A stretch of DNA of 64,000 bases from Paracyclopina nana (Eukaryota; Arthropoda; Copepoda; Cyclopoida; Cyclopettidae): contig JAGUCH010000004.1 in NCBI GenBank assembly GCA_019096065.1, positions 1,984,001-2,048,000 of the forward strand. The letters are read 5' to 3'. This document shows, one piece after another, positions 1-10,739 of this stretch. Positions within the stretch are counted from its first letter, which is position 1; every line of letters starts with the position of its first letter. The notes below the pieces were generated by a model. It saw only the letters and a program-made list of their open reading frames with translations, did no database searches and was not told where the DNA came from. A program made the position numbers and the translations under genes.

Positions 1-541
1 AACGGCAAAGTTACGGCCGTTTTAGTCCGTATGTATATGTGGTACTTTTTTCGCTCCGTGCTCGCACTCGCGAGTCATCCCCTTTGACAATCCTAATACT
101 TAAGGAAGTAATTAATAACTTAAACATTGTTATTATTTAAGGTCAGAAAAAATAGCTTCATTCATCGGTATATCTGTTTAAGTCCGTGTACGTTAAAATC
201 CGTACCGTTGAAATCCGCTCAGCAACATTCAATGAATAACAATTAGTGATCCTGGGTCATTAATGTCATTAATTACATTCAATTCATCAAGTTAGGTTAC
301 TATTTTAGCAGCGTAAATTGATGTTGTAGATTCATCAGCCATGCCATGAAATGTTTGCATAGCACTGAGAGTAAAGCTAAATGATTATCTAGTCTAGTAA
401 GGGCACTTTTAACTGAATATTGCTTTTTCAAAATCTTATGATCTGTAGCACGAGAATCAACAATGCATATTTATTTCAAACGTATTCCATCACCTATCAT
501 AACTTCAATTGAAAAGAATCGACCCAAATTGCCATGGAAAA
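1..541. other. 3' flank of the first carbonic-anhydrase/kelch gene
   Basis: No gene is visible. On the minus strand an AATAAA polyadenylation signal (plus-strand TTTATT at 470-475) lies about 70 nt beyond the stop codon at 542. Short AGTCCGT/AATCCGT-like words recur at 24-30, 181-187, 197-203 and 212-218 and may belong to a degenerate repeat. Confidence 0.5.
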
Positions 542-3539
542 TCAAGGTCCTGTGAACACAGTGCAGTCATATGTTCCTGGTGGGGTAACTGCTGAGTCTC
601 CCTTCACGTAAAATGGTCCAAAGGTAAACGACTGCTCACTGAATCCAGTCTCAAGATTGAAACGGAAATTGACAAATCCATTCACCACAAAAAGGTTCTG
701 GTTATCCAATGCCTTAAATTTCATGGGAAACGATAACCCTTGGTCATCGTTGGGGCAAGAGAATTCCGACAGAAATATCTCGTCTCGTCCCACATTCCAG
801 GTGTACACATTATTCGATAGGGAATCGCAGCCAATGACCACAATCAGCTCGTTTGATATTTCGTCTCTGAGAGAAGCACAAGCAGGCGCCAACATGTCCT
901 CAGGCAGCCTGAAAAAATATATAAACTATGCACCAGTTGCTTTTGGAGTAAGAAAGTCAAATACTCAGGTCCGGCCCTCCATGAATTAGTTTTGAAGTTA
1001 TAAATGTCAATAGCCCTTTCATAGCTGTCAGCAACGTAGGAAAATTCGTTGTGCTCGACATTCACACCTCCCCCAATCAGTGCTATTTCACAGTCATTGA
1101 TTTGAACGGAGCAGTGGCCACTTCTGGGCGTGGGCATGACAGTATTGAGTGTTTCCCACCTCAAATCGTGCCTCATGATGTACATTTTGTCCTGCATGAC
1201 ACTCTCAGTTCCTGTGCCATCTATGCATGACATTATTTTAATCAGTTTTTGCTATGAGTTGACAGAGACTCACATTCTCCTCCGGAAACAATCCACGCAT
1301 AGTCTTCCCCTTCATTTTTGGCAACCACGGCAGCCTCGTAATATATCGCCAACGGGAAATCATGTATCCTTTTCCACATTTGGTGGTGGCAATCCAGATA
1401 GCCGCAAATATTAGTGTTGGGAAGGGTTGACTCCGCGAAGGAGTTGCTTGGATCCGGATGCTCATGACCTCCACAGCAAAAAGCCCTTCCAAAGGCAAAG
1501 TCACAGAACATTTCCACTTGAGCAGTTGGATTCAAGTCGGAGAATTGGGGAATTTTGCAAATATTCACCGGAAATCGAGAGGTCTGGTACGTGTTGATGC
1601 GAAGCTCGTAAGGGCCGTCCAATGAGCCAAATTGAAGGACATCTTTGTTCGGAAGAGCTGCGTAATGAAATATGATCATTTTTGTGAAGTAATGCTGGCT
1701 GTAAAGTAAAAGTCGTACGAGAAACGCCACATTGCTTGCCCAGAAAGTCCGAGTCACATTCGCACTCATTTTTGTCACAGGTTCCTGAATCGGAGCACTC
1801 ATGCCCTACATAGTATCCAGCACAATTGCCACATGCTGGAAATAATCTCCTGTTATTGAGTATTTTCCCTCAATGGTATATTAGGCCTACTTTCTTCTAT
1901 TTTGTAGCACATGCTGAGATAGTGCTCGGAGCTATCAGCAATTATTAGCCTGTTGACAAGAGCATCCCATACTAATGTATCTCCCTCTTTGCCCTGAGTT
2001 GGGTCAAAATCCGGAAAGTGGTGGGTTGGCACCCAATTTCCACTTCCATATTCTTTCCACTTCCCATTGCTACCCTTGATGGCATTGACTCTGAAAAACC
2101 TTCCGCAAATGTCTCGAGTATTCACGTTATCTGCTACTCCATAGTCAAAGTTGTTTCTCAGGCATCTCAATTGGCCAACTGGAATTAGCCCTTCAGTATC
2201 TTCCACAGACTCACTGAGGCAGCTTTTGTAGCTTTCATAGAATCCCAACTCAACAGATTGTTCTCTATTAAAGTTAGTTCATGAATTAAGGGCCAAGGTG
2301 GAAATGAGTGTGCAACTCTGCAGTACCTGTATTTCATGTTGCAAGTGAAAGGGCTCTTCCAGCCTTTCTCATCACACTCCAAATCTAGATCTGCAAAAAT
2401 CACCTCCCTGTCATTTAAAGCTTGAATTGGTCGGAAGTTGTTAGTCAATGGCTCTTCAACTCCAGCTCTATTGGTTCTAAGTCTCCATAGCTTTGATAAT
2501 TGGTACTTTGAAATTCTGACAGGGTCCTAAAAATGGCGTTAAAGAAATATCTCCAAACCCAATTCTGGAGCAAACCTTGAAAATTGTCCAGACAACATTC
2601 TCTGCGCAGGAAAGTTCTGGAGTGGTCATTGAGCCTTGATATCTATAAAAGTGCTCCTTGTCATCTGGATACAGCTTGATTAATTCAGTTGAATCAATTC
2701 TGTATGAGGATGTGGGATATTTGATGTGAGAAAGTGCTGAAACAAAGTTGAAGCAATCAAGTAAGCTTTGACTATTTTTCAGCAGTACCATCAAAGATGC
2801 TATCATAGGCCATATTTGCATCATCTCCAACCTCTAGCAAAACTGACAACACAGCAAAAGTGTCAGAGAATGAGTTTTGCTGAACACAAATTTCAGTTGC
2901 TTCTGTCAAAGATCTGCCACATTTTTCATTGATGTGCACAAATTGGACCTCTGCAGAGTATTGGTCCTGTAGGCAAATGAAGATGCAATGTTGACTGTAA
3001 GATGACATTGTCTAATTTGTACTCTACCCCTTGAATTTGATGCTCTGAGCCCCTGGAATGCTTTGATCCCCAATGTATGAGGATGTGATCCAGCTCAAAA
3101 TAAGAACCTAATCCACCATTTTTTATCTGCAATAGAGGTTTTGAGCAATTTAAAAATCAGCTGATAAACACTGTTTACCCTAGGTCTGTTGCAGTCTCTA
3201 GAAATGTCAATTTTTACTGCAGTTCCAGTATTGGTAATGTTCAAATGATGAAATCCTTCATGGTAGTTCAACCATCTGATGGGTAACCAATTTTTGACCA
3301 CTGTGAGATTTCTATGATAGGGGATATCTATTGGTGATTGTAGCTTTCCAGTCTGGCAATCATCAGGCCAACAAGTAGATTCACTGGGCCCTTGAGAAGA
3401 ATTCTGGTGAAAGGGTAGTTAAAGCATGGTATTTTATCTCTTTACCATTTGCAGCACTGTAACCCCACTCCAATGAGGGACATTGAGCCTTTACTTGAAC
3501 TGTAATAGCCAAGGTGAAATAAAACACATTGAAATTCAT
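542..3539 (-). CDS. Secreted carbonic-anhydrase-related / EGF / kelch-propeller protein, copy 1
   Basis: Spliced gene of roughly nine short exons. The ATG at 3539 opens a signal peptide (MNFNVFYFTLAITVQVKA). An alpha-carbonic-anhydrase domain follows: SPIDIPYH start, the IHWGSKHSRGSEH strand, a late GSMTTPELSCAENVVWTIF strand and the closing NNFRPIQALNDR. Next are an unrecognised module of about 110 residues (LRCLRNN ... FFRVNAIKG ... GDTLVWDAL), an EGF-like repeat (CSDSGTCDKNECECDSDF) and kelch-like blades (PTPRSGHCSVQINDCEIALI then GG). The zinc ligands equivalent to His94 and His119 of human CA II read Leu and Gln, and the proton-shuttle position reads Thr, so hydratase activity is unlikely. 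It is probably an extracellular binding protein of the CARP kind. Copy 2 lies upstream in the same orientation after 185 bp. The domain calls are firm; the fused architecture is inferred from consistent splice phases. Confidence 0.8.
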
Positions 3540-3723
3540 TGTAGGAAACCTATCTGGACAAAGGTTACCACAAGAATGATTTTAAAAATGTGATGGTTTG
3601 AAAGGCCATTTGCTGTGCCTGTAGCAAGTGTGCAAAAAGATAAGCATCTTTAGCTACTGAAAAGCAGCAGATATTAGCATGATTTTGTGGGACAAAGAAG
3701 GAACGTCTAATGCAATATTTAAT

Positions 3724-6598
3724 TCATCTAAGCAAAAAAGATGAACAATCAACACATCCACCTGGAGCCACAATTGTGTCACCTCCATAATGTAGAGGAT
3801 TTTCTGTGAAATATTCTGTGAAGCCACTTTCTTCATCAAAAATGTATGCAACATCAATGTTGTTGATCATCAATGATATTTGATCATTGATCTCCTTGAA
3901 CTTCACTTGATTGATGGTTGCTCCAGAATCTGCAGAGTTGGGACACTCAAATCCACATGATTTGATCTCATTTGAAGACAAATCCCAGATTTGCATTGAC
4001 TGTGAATTCACCCCACAGCCTATGAGTACTTTAAGATTGTTGGTAGTCCTGTCCTTAATCCTGACACATCCAGGCAAAAGCATGTCCTCCAAAAGACTGT
4101 TTTGATCTTTCAGTTAATGTTCATGTTTCAAATCAACAACTGAACTTACTCTGGTCCAGCTCTCCATGTGTTGGTTTCTATGTTGTAAATGTCTATAGTT
4201 TTCAAGAAATTGCCAGCAGCTGAGAAGTCATCATACCAAAAAGTATCAGCTCCCCCTATAAAAGCCACTTCCCACTCATTAATTTGAGTCATGCAATGAC
4301 CAGCTCTAGGATTTGGCATTTGAGTCTCCATCATTTGCCAATTCCATTCATGATCTAGCCAAAACATGTTTGTTTGCGCAGTCATGACATTGCTCACATT
4401 AGCTGAAATAGAAACATTAGTCCATGCTGTCAATTTTTACCATTGTGAATTATGTACCTTCTCCACCTGATACAAGCCATCCTAGGTCTTCTCCATGCCG
4501 TTTGACAACTGTTGCTGCTTCAAAGTACAAATCAGCTGGAAAGTCATTGATTCTCAGCCAGGACTGGCTGCTACAATCCAGCATTCCACAAATGTTTGTA
4601 TTTGATCCGGAAAGATTCCCTGCATCATCCAAGTCCTCATGGCCTCCACAGCAGAGAGCTCTGCCAAAAATGAAATCACACAACATTCCTCTTTGGGCAG
4701 CAGGATTAATTGAGGCAAAACTTGGAATTTGGCAGGCAGCTCCATCTGTTTTGCCTTGTACAGAAATGAATCTTGAGGCATAGCCACTTTGCCCTATTGA
4801 AATAATATCCAGACTTGGAAGAGCTGCAGGGAAAGAGATCATTGCTTTCCTACAAATCTGGAAACAGCCAGTTTAACCTGGAACTTGGCAGCTGAAGCCA
4901 GTAAATCCAGCATCACATTGACACAGGCTGTCAGCAGTGCAATCTCCAGCATCTCCACACTCATGGCCTGTACTTTTACCAGCACAACTGTAGCTAGCTA
5001 AAAATCAGCATGTTAGCAATATTTCAGCAGGCCAATTCACAGTCTAGAACCTTTTTCATCCGCTTTATAGCAAAGTGCAGAGTGCTTTTCATGGCTTTTA
5101 GCAGTCAAAAGCCTGTTTTCCAAGGCATCCCAAACCAAGGTATCTCCAGACCTTCCCTGGTCGGCTTTAAACTCTGGGAAATGATGGAAATTGATCCAAG
5201 AGCCAGAGGGATACTCTTTCCATTGCCCAGAGCTGTCTTTCATTGCATTGACTCTAAAGTATCTAGCACATAGCTGAACATTGGTCTTATTTGAACTGTA
5301 GCCATAGTTGTTTCTTAAACATCTAAGCTTTCCCACTGAGATTAGGCCAATCAGTGGTGTGTCATCAAACTCAAATCCAATGCAGAAATGAGTTGCTTCA
5401 CTGAAGCTCATTTCTTTTCCACTCTCCCTTTGTTTAATTTAAACATGACTATTTTCAATGAAATTGCCATTAAAAACCCCTACTTGTACTTGATGCTGCA
5501 GATGGAGTCAGTGTGCCATGCTTTGCTCTCACACTCAAGCTTGAGGTCATAGAAGGCAACTAAACGGTCATTGGAAGGCTGGATTGGCCTGAAATTATTG
5601 ATCAGAGGATCTCTTAGTTTCCTTCCAGTATCAGTTTTGAGATTGAAAAATCGGCTCAGTTGATCGCGGGATATTTGAATGGGCTCTTTGAACACAGTCC
5701 AAATCACAGATTCCTCACAAGAAGGTTGAGTAAATGAGCCGGAATATCTGTAGAATTTGTTCAGCTCTTGAGGTAGCAAATCAGTGAGCTTAAATGGGCT
5801 CAGCCAAGCTTCTTCACCTTGATGTGTAATGTGCCTTAAGGCTGAAAGGATATGCATGATACATTTTTTGAAATAAATTGGATAATCAAACTTCCTTGCC
5901 TTGTATTATGGGCTTAAAAGCCAAATTGTCTTGATCCCTGTCTGCTTGAATGAAAACTGCAAGAATTGCAAATGCATCCTCATCTGTTTGGCATTCATTG
6001 GCAATTGCTTCCTCATAACTTCTCCCACATTTTTCATTCACGTGAATGAAATGAATTTCAGCATCATAGCGTTCCTTGGGCCACAAAATTTGCAACATTA
6101 TAAATATGAGGTTATTTTCTAAGTATTAATACCCCTTGAGCTATGTGCTCTGAGCCTTTTTTGTGCTTGGAGCCCCAATGAAATTGGATTGTCTCCAGTT
6201 CAAAAGTCGAGTTCAGTCCCCCATTGAACACCTAGTTTTCATTGTACAGAAACAGTACTAAATAAGATAGGAATAATATTTACCTTGGGTTTCCCCTGAC
6301 ACCTTCTAGGCACTCGAATTTCTGCAGTTCGTCCATTATTGCTCATCTTTAATCCATGTTGCTTTTCACGATAATTCACCCACCTAATTGGCAGCTCATG
6401 TCGTATTATTTCCATTTCTCTGTAGTACGGTATGTTTATGGGGGATTGGGAAAATCCTTCAGCACATTCGATATCCCAGCATTCCGTTTGTGGTCCATTC
6501 CAAATTGTATACCCCCACGACGAAGTCACACATTGGGCTAATAAAACACTTGGCAAAAAAGTGGCTAAAACCAGGGCAAGTACGGATAGCGTGATCAT
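3724..6598 (-). CDS. Secreted carbonic-anhydrase-related / EGF / kelch-propeller protein, copy 2
   Basis: Tandem paralogue of the preceding gene with the same domain order. The ATG at 6598 is chosen because MITLSVLALVLATFLPSVLL forms a clean signal peptide. The carbonic-anhydrase part has QSPINIPYYR, TIQFHWGSKHKKGSEH, DAEIHFIHVNEK and NNFRPIQPSNDR. The position of CA II His94 is Gln, while His96 and His119 are kept; the shuttle position is Arg. A different subset of ligands is therefore lost than in copy 1. The middle module (LRCLRNNYGYSSN ... ARYFRVNAMKDSSGQWKEY), EGF-like repeat (CADSLCQC-like spacing at about 4904-4995) and kelch blades (MPNPRAGHCMTQINEWEVAF) follow. Introns are about 50-70 bp. 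The start faces the transposon at 6828 and, beyond it, the prolyl 4-hydroxylase gene. Confidence 0.8.
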
Positions 6599-6827
6599 CT
6601 GACCAAAATCAAGGTTACGTTGAAAATGAATAAACTTGCTTACACGATATTTTAAGTAGAAACAAGTGTATTTTAGATTGATTAGAGATACCGCAAAAGA
6701 GAGCATTTTCGAAAAAAGAGGCCTTTTTTGAAAAAACCTTTTAGAAACAATATCGGTCCATCCTTCACATGTGTGAAATCATAAGCAATCAGTGACAAAA
6801 AGCCATCTGATTGGAAAAAGGGCACAT

Positions 6828-6859
6828 CCCCACAAACCAAAATTCGATTTTTCTGAAAC
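6828..6859 (+). repeat. Left terminal inverted repeat of the transposon
   Basis: It starts CCCCACAAACCAAAATTCG, continues through a T-rich run and ends TGAAAC. It pairs with 14504-14534 over its whole length with one indel. Confidence 0.9.
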
Positions 6860-7495
6860 TATATATCTCGTGATAGCACCTAGTTTTCGAATTTTTAAAA
6901 AAGTTAGAAAATACTCGACAATCTGGAGTGAACTAGTAGTTGCCATGTTAATAATACTTCATTAATTATTAGATGACGTAATCATCTTCTAGTTATCTCA
7001 ATAACATTTTCAACTTTAGCTTTTTCAGATTCTAGTTGATTTATATTAATTGTTCTCCCCAGGCAAATAAATTTTTCAATTTGTTGGGCATTAAAGAATT
7101 TCGCATCTAATTGTCTCATTGTCATCTCCAGAATTGTGAGTAAAGAGTACTTATATGGTTGACAAGTGTCTCATGAGCGTGCGAGCGCATGTGCGCAAAC
7201 ATGTAAGTGCGCAGGACTAACTATATTTAGTGTAATTAAATTAAAGTTTCGTTTCAACGTTAGCAAATAAAAGTAATGAAAGAAAAAGTCATTGTTGTCG
7301 CAAGAAACATGAAATGGTTTATTTAAACTTTTTCGTTTAATGGTACTCTACCTCTGATTCACTTATCATTAGCCTTAATGGCAAAAAAGTGAAGCACAAA
7401 ACTGCTGTCGACATTACAAATAATGCTGCCTAATGTGCTTCACAAATCACATTACTAATCAAGTATTTATCACAATATGACATAGATTAAGATGT
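6860..7495. other. Left subterminal region of the transposon
   Basis: Non-coding, AT-rich. It contains CTGGAG near 6923 and ATCTCCAG near 7124, words that recur in the right subterminal region. These are plausible binding sites for element-encoded protein, as subterminal repeats are in plant CACTA elements. No gene is seen. Confidence 0.5.
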
Positions 7496-10457
7496 TCAAA
7501 TAAACATAGCGTCAAAGGGAATGGCCACCAGGTAACGTCCATCAATAGTTGCCTTTCCATTGACTTTCTTCTTTTCAACATTGACTACTTCTTCCATGAG
7601 TCCTTTGTTGAGAGCAATGCCATTCAACGACCAGTCAGTGTTTGGTGCGTCCTCCGAGTGATGCCTAGCAGTCCTAAACTTCTGAGCCTCATAATAATCG
7701 CCATGAATATCCACAATCTTGTAGAACTCTTGGTCATTTGTGTGGAAGAGATTGTCGCAGAATCTTGAGGCCTCAAACTTGTTGAACCGAACGATCAAAC
7801 TGCAGTCATGTGCAATGGTGTTGCCAATAAATAACTTCTCAATAACCTGCTTCGGAAAGGAGGTTGTATTGGACTTCATCCATTTCTTGACAGTGTTCAA
7901 GTTCGCCTCAAAGCCCAAAGCGCTCAGGGCTGGAAGTCGCGAGATGTCTCTGGCAAGGAGAATGTGCGTGAAAAAATTATGCACGTTCCAGCTGCAGTTC
8001 GTCAATCCAAAGGTTTCTTCAAAAGCTTGGTAGGCCAGGTAGCATCTGTTGCTCAAACTGTGTCGGACGTTGTTGAGGAGAAACCATTGATCGTCCATAC
8101 AAACAGATCTTAAGATCAAGGCGAAAGCAAGCCACACATGTCTGACGTTCTTATTCTCTGGTCCAGGGAAGGCTTCTGCAAAAGCAAAAGGGGCCACAAC
8201 TGCCAACGAAATCAGCTCCTGGCTCTTGAGAAAAGCATAGCATCCAGAAAGTGATCGGGAACGGCGGTTATACTCCTTTGGAAGCTTGATCAGCTGCCAA
8301 CGAGCATCAAAAGCCTTGAGGTACTTTTGCTGTTGAGCAGTAAAGTTCTTGAAAGACTTGGACAATCTCAATGACAGCCTCAGAAATTGTTTGATGACTC
8401 CAGACACATTGTGCATGGGTTCCAAAATGAAGTCCCTCATCATGTCCAACTCTTTGTGTAGAGAAACAGGAGTTGCAGCTGTGCGTCCCATGAGCTCATC
8501 AGCAGTGAAGTGATCCAAGCCTCTCTCTTCAATCATGGCTGATGTTTCATGCCACCACATGTTTGTTCTCAAGTTGGTTTTGAAAGATGATGCCGGAAAA
8601 ACAGTTTTCCCATCATAGCGCTCCCCTTTGGCAAAGCAAAATTCGCAAGAGCAAGATCCAGAGTGAAGTTTCAATCCCTTTAGTTTAGCACGAACAGGTG
8701 CATCAGCTACGATCCGCTTGATCTTGAAGCCGTGGTAGTCGATCTCGCTAATGATGAACTTCATAATCTTATTTGGAGTGAGCCCAGTTTCTTTCCTGTA
8801 CACATGCTTGGCCAACACATAGACATGGCGACAAGGAGGAATACGAACACTAACGACGTTAAGTTGCTCATCGCCACTCTTGGACATGGGCACGCCATCC
8901 ATAAACAAGATGATCTTCTTGCTTTGCACATAAGAATTGACTTCATTGTGGCATATCATTGAGTGTTTCCAGACCTCATCAATGGAGACAAACGCAAACT
9001 CAGAGATTTTGATGTACTCGCTTCTTGGGAACTCTTTCCTGGGGAAGGAACGGGCATCTTCTACTTTGATGATTTCACCAGTTGATATCTTCTTGAACTC
9101 ATAGTTCATGGTCACGATGGGTGTGAAGAGTGCGTACCGTTTCTTGCAGGTCTCAAAGTTATTGAAATTTCTTTCAGGAAAGAAGGGACGAATGAGATCA
9201 AACATTCTCTTCTGGGACGTTTTCGTCATGTAGCTGCAGATGCCGACACATTGGAACACTTCAAAAAAGGCTCTGTACCGTTCATCCATGTCAGGGAGCG
9301 TGACTTGCTTCCTGGCTATTTCTCGAAATTCTTCATAGGTGAAATTGCACCCATTAGAGAACAAGGAATTCCCACTGACCTCCACTGGCTCTTCTGCTTC
9401 GCCAATGTTGCAATCATCCAGTTTGCTCGCCAAATCTTGCTCATCGTCTGATTCATCCGAGTCCGAGTCATGAAGCACAAGATCGCCTAATTGTACGCCA
9501 TGAGGGAATCCAGGTCTCTGTGGAGTTACCCCCTCGGCCGCTGCTGACGCTTCTTCAAACATGTGCTCCTCCTCGTCAACAATTTGTTGTCTCCAGATAA
9601 CGCCGGCGCAATCCAAATCTTCAAACTCATTGGATGTATTTGCCTCGGGGTCATAATTCGTGCTGTCGCCACTAGAAGGAGAATGAGTCTCACGCACACG
9701 GATCAAAGTATCTCTTGGATGAGACAACAGTTGCGGCGGAATATTGAAGCTGTCCTCGGTGTCAGGATTGAATGAACCAAGTGAGAAATCTGACCCAGAA
9801 ATTGAGTAGCTGTGGGACAAGTTAATGTTGGGCTCCTTTTCTGATTGCTCTAGGAGCGACTGCAATGAGCTCCGTGAAGTGTCGGGCTGCTTGATGACAA
9901 GACTTGTAGATGGCCCTTCATTCTGAAGAGCTTCAGTCAACGGCAACAAGTTTCTGCCTTGGGGAGCATCGCCGTTGTTGCCTAGGTGAACATCAACAAT
10001 GACGCAGCTATCACAGCTGTCTGTGGTATAGTCAGAATGAAATTCTTCTTCCAATGCCTTCGAGATATCTTCCTGACACTCATTGACTTGCTGCAAATGG
10101 TGATTGATTTGCCCAATTCGCTCGGGCGCTGCAAAGACGTCGACATCAGGAACTGGTTCACCTCTGAAAAGAAGTATGAAATTAGCCTAACAATAACAAG
10201 AGATAGTTATCGCCATAATTAATAAACACTTACGCATTTCGAATAGTGCGCAGTTCTCTCAAGACTTTGGCTTCATTGGACATGGATGCTTTCAGCATAC
10301 TAAAAGTACGGTCCACTTTCTTCAAAATGCGATTCGCTTTTCTCCGATTAACAGGCTTCCAGGGTTTTTTCGCCCCATTTTTGCTGCGAGCCATTTTGGC
10401 GCAATTGCCAACGCTGATCGAGCGATGGCCGATTTTTCTGGAAAAGGAAATCGACAT
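7496..10457 (-). CDS. CACTA-superfamily (Tnp2-like) transposase
   Basis: Two exons. The first (10457 down to about 10234) encodes a short basic region (ARSKNGAKKPWKPVNRRKAN). A GTAAGT intron leads to a long exon of more than 860 codons. The N-terminal third is acidic and Ser-rich. The catalytic part includes KKIILFMDGVPMSKSGDEQ with a candidate first Asp, KRIVADAPVRAKLKG with a candidate second Asp, a zinc-knuckle-like CSCEFCFAKGERYDGK, and EPMHNVSGVIKQFLRL. The last resembles the D-x-MH-N signature of Tnp2/CMC transposases. The C-terminus (WNVHNFFTHILLARDISRL, then GFEANLNTVKKWMKS) matches the tail typical of animal EnSpm-like transposases. The frame is open throughout, so the gene appears whole. 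It is transcribed away from the accessory gene across a 280-bp promoter. A second start, at MARSKNG, is possible. Confidence 0.85.
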
Positions 10458-10739
10458 AACTTCTTGTAGTAATGCTAATGCTCTGACTACTTAAATTATT
10501 CAGCTTTAGTCATATAGTCAAGTGTGCTAGTGGAGACGCGACTTTTCCAGGATAAAGTTGCTGTGATCACATAAACACAACAAATAGTTAAAGACTAGAT
10601 ATCGAGTGGACCAGGCAATAAACTTGTGTAACGGGTTGTCCGTTAAAAAAAGAGGATGATTATTTATTTTTCTCGCCAATTCATCAATCGTTAAATTTCA
10701 ATTCTCGAAAAACGATCGCCAAATTGATATTCCTAGAAA
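10458..10739. promoter_or_regulatory. Divergent promoter region inside the transposon
   Basis: The 282 bp between the transposase ATG (minus) and the accessory-gene ATG (plus). It must hold the promoters of both genes. No clear TATA box is recognised. Confidence 0.5.

Noticed and set aside
7496-10457. Domesticated host gene instead of transposase
   Set aside because: Matching terminal repeats, subterminal words and a companion gene show that it is still inside an element.
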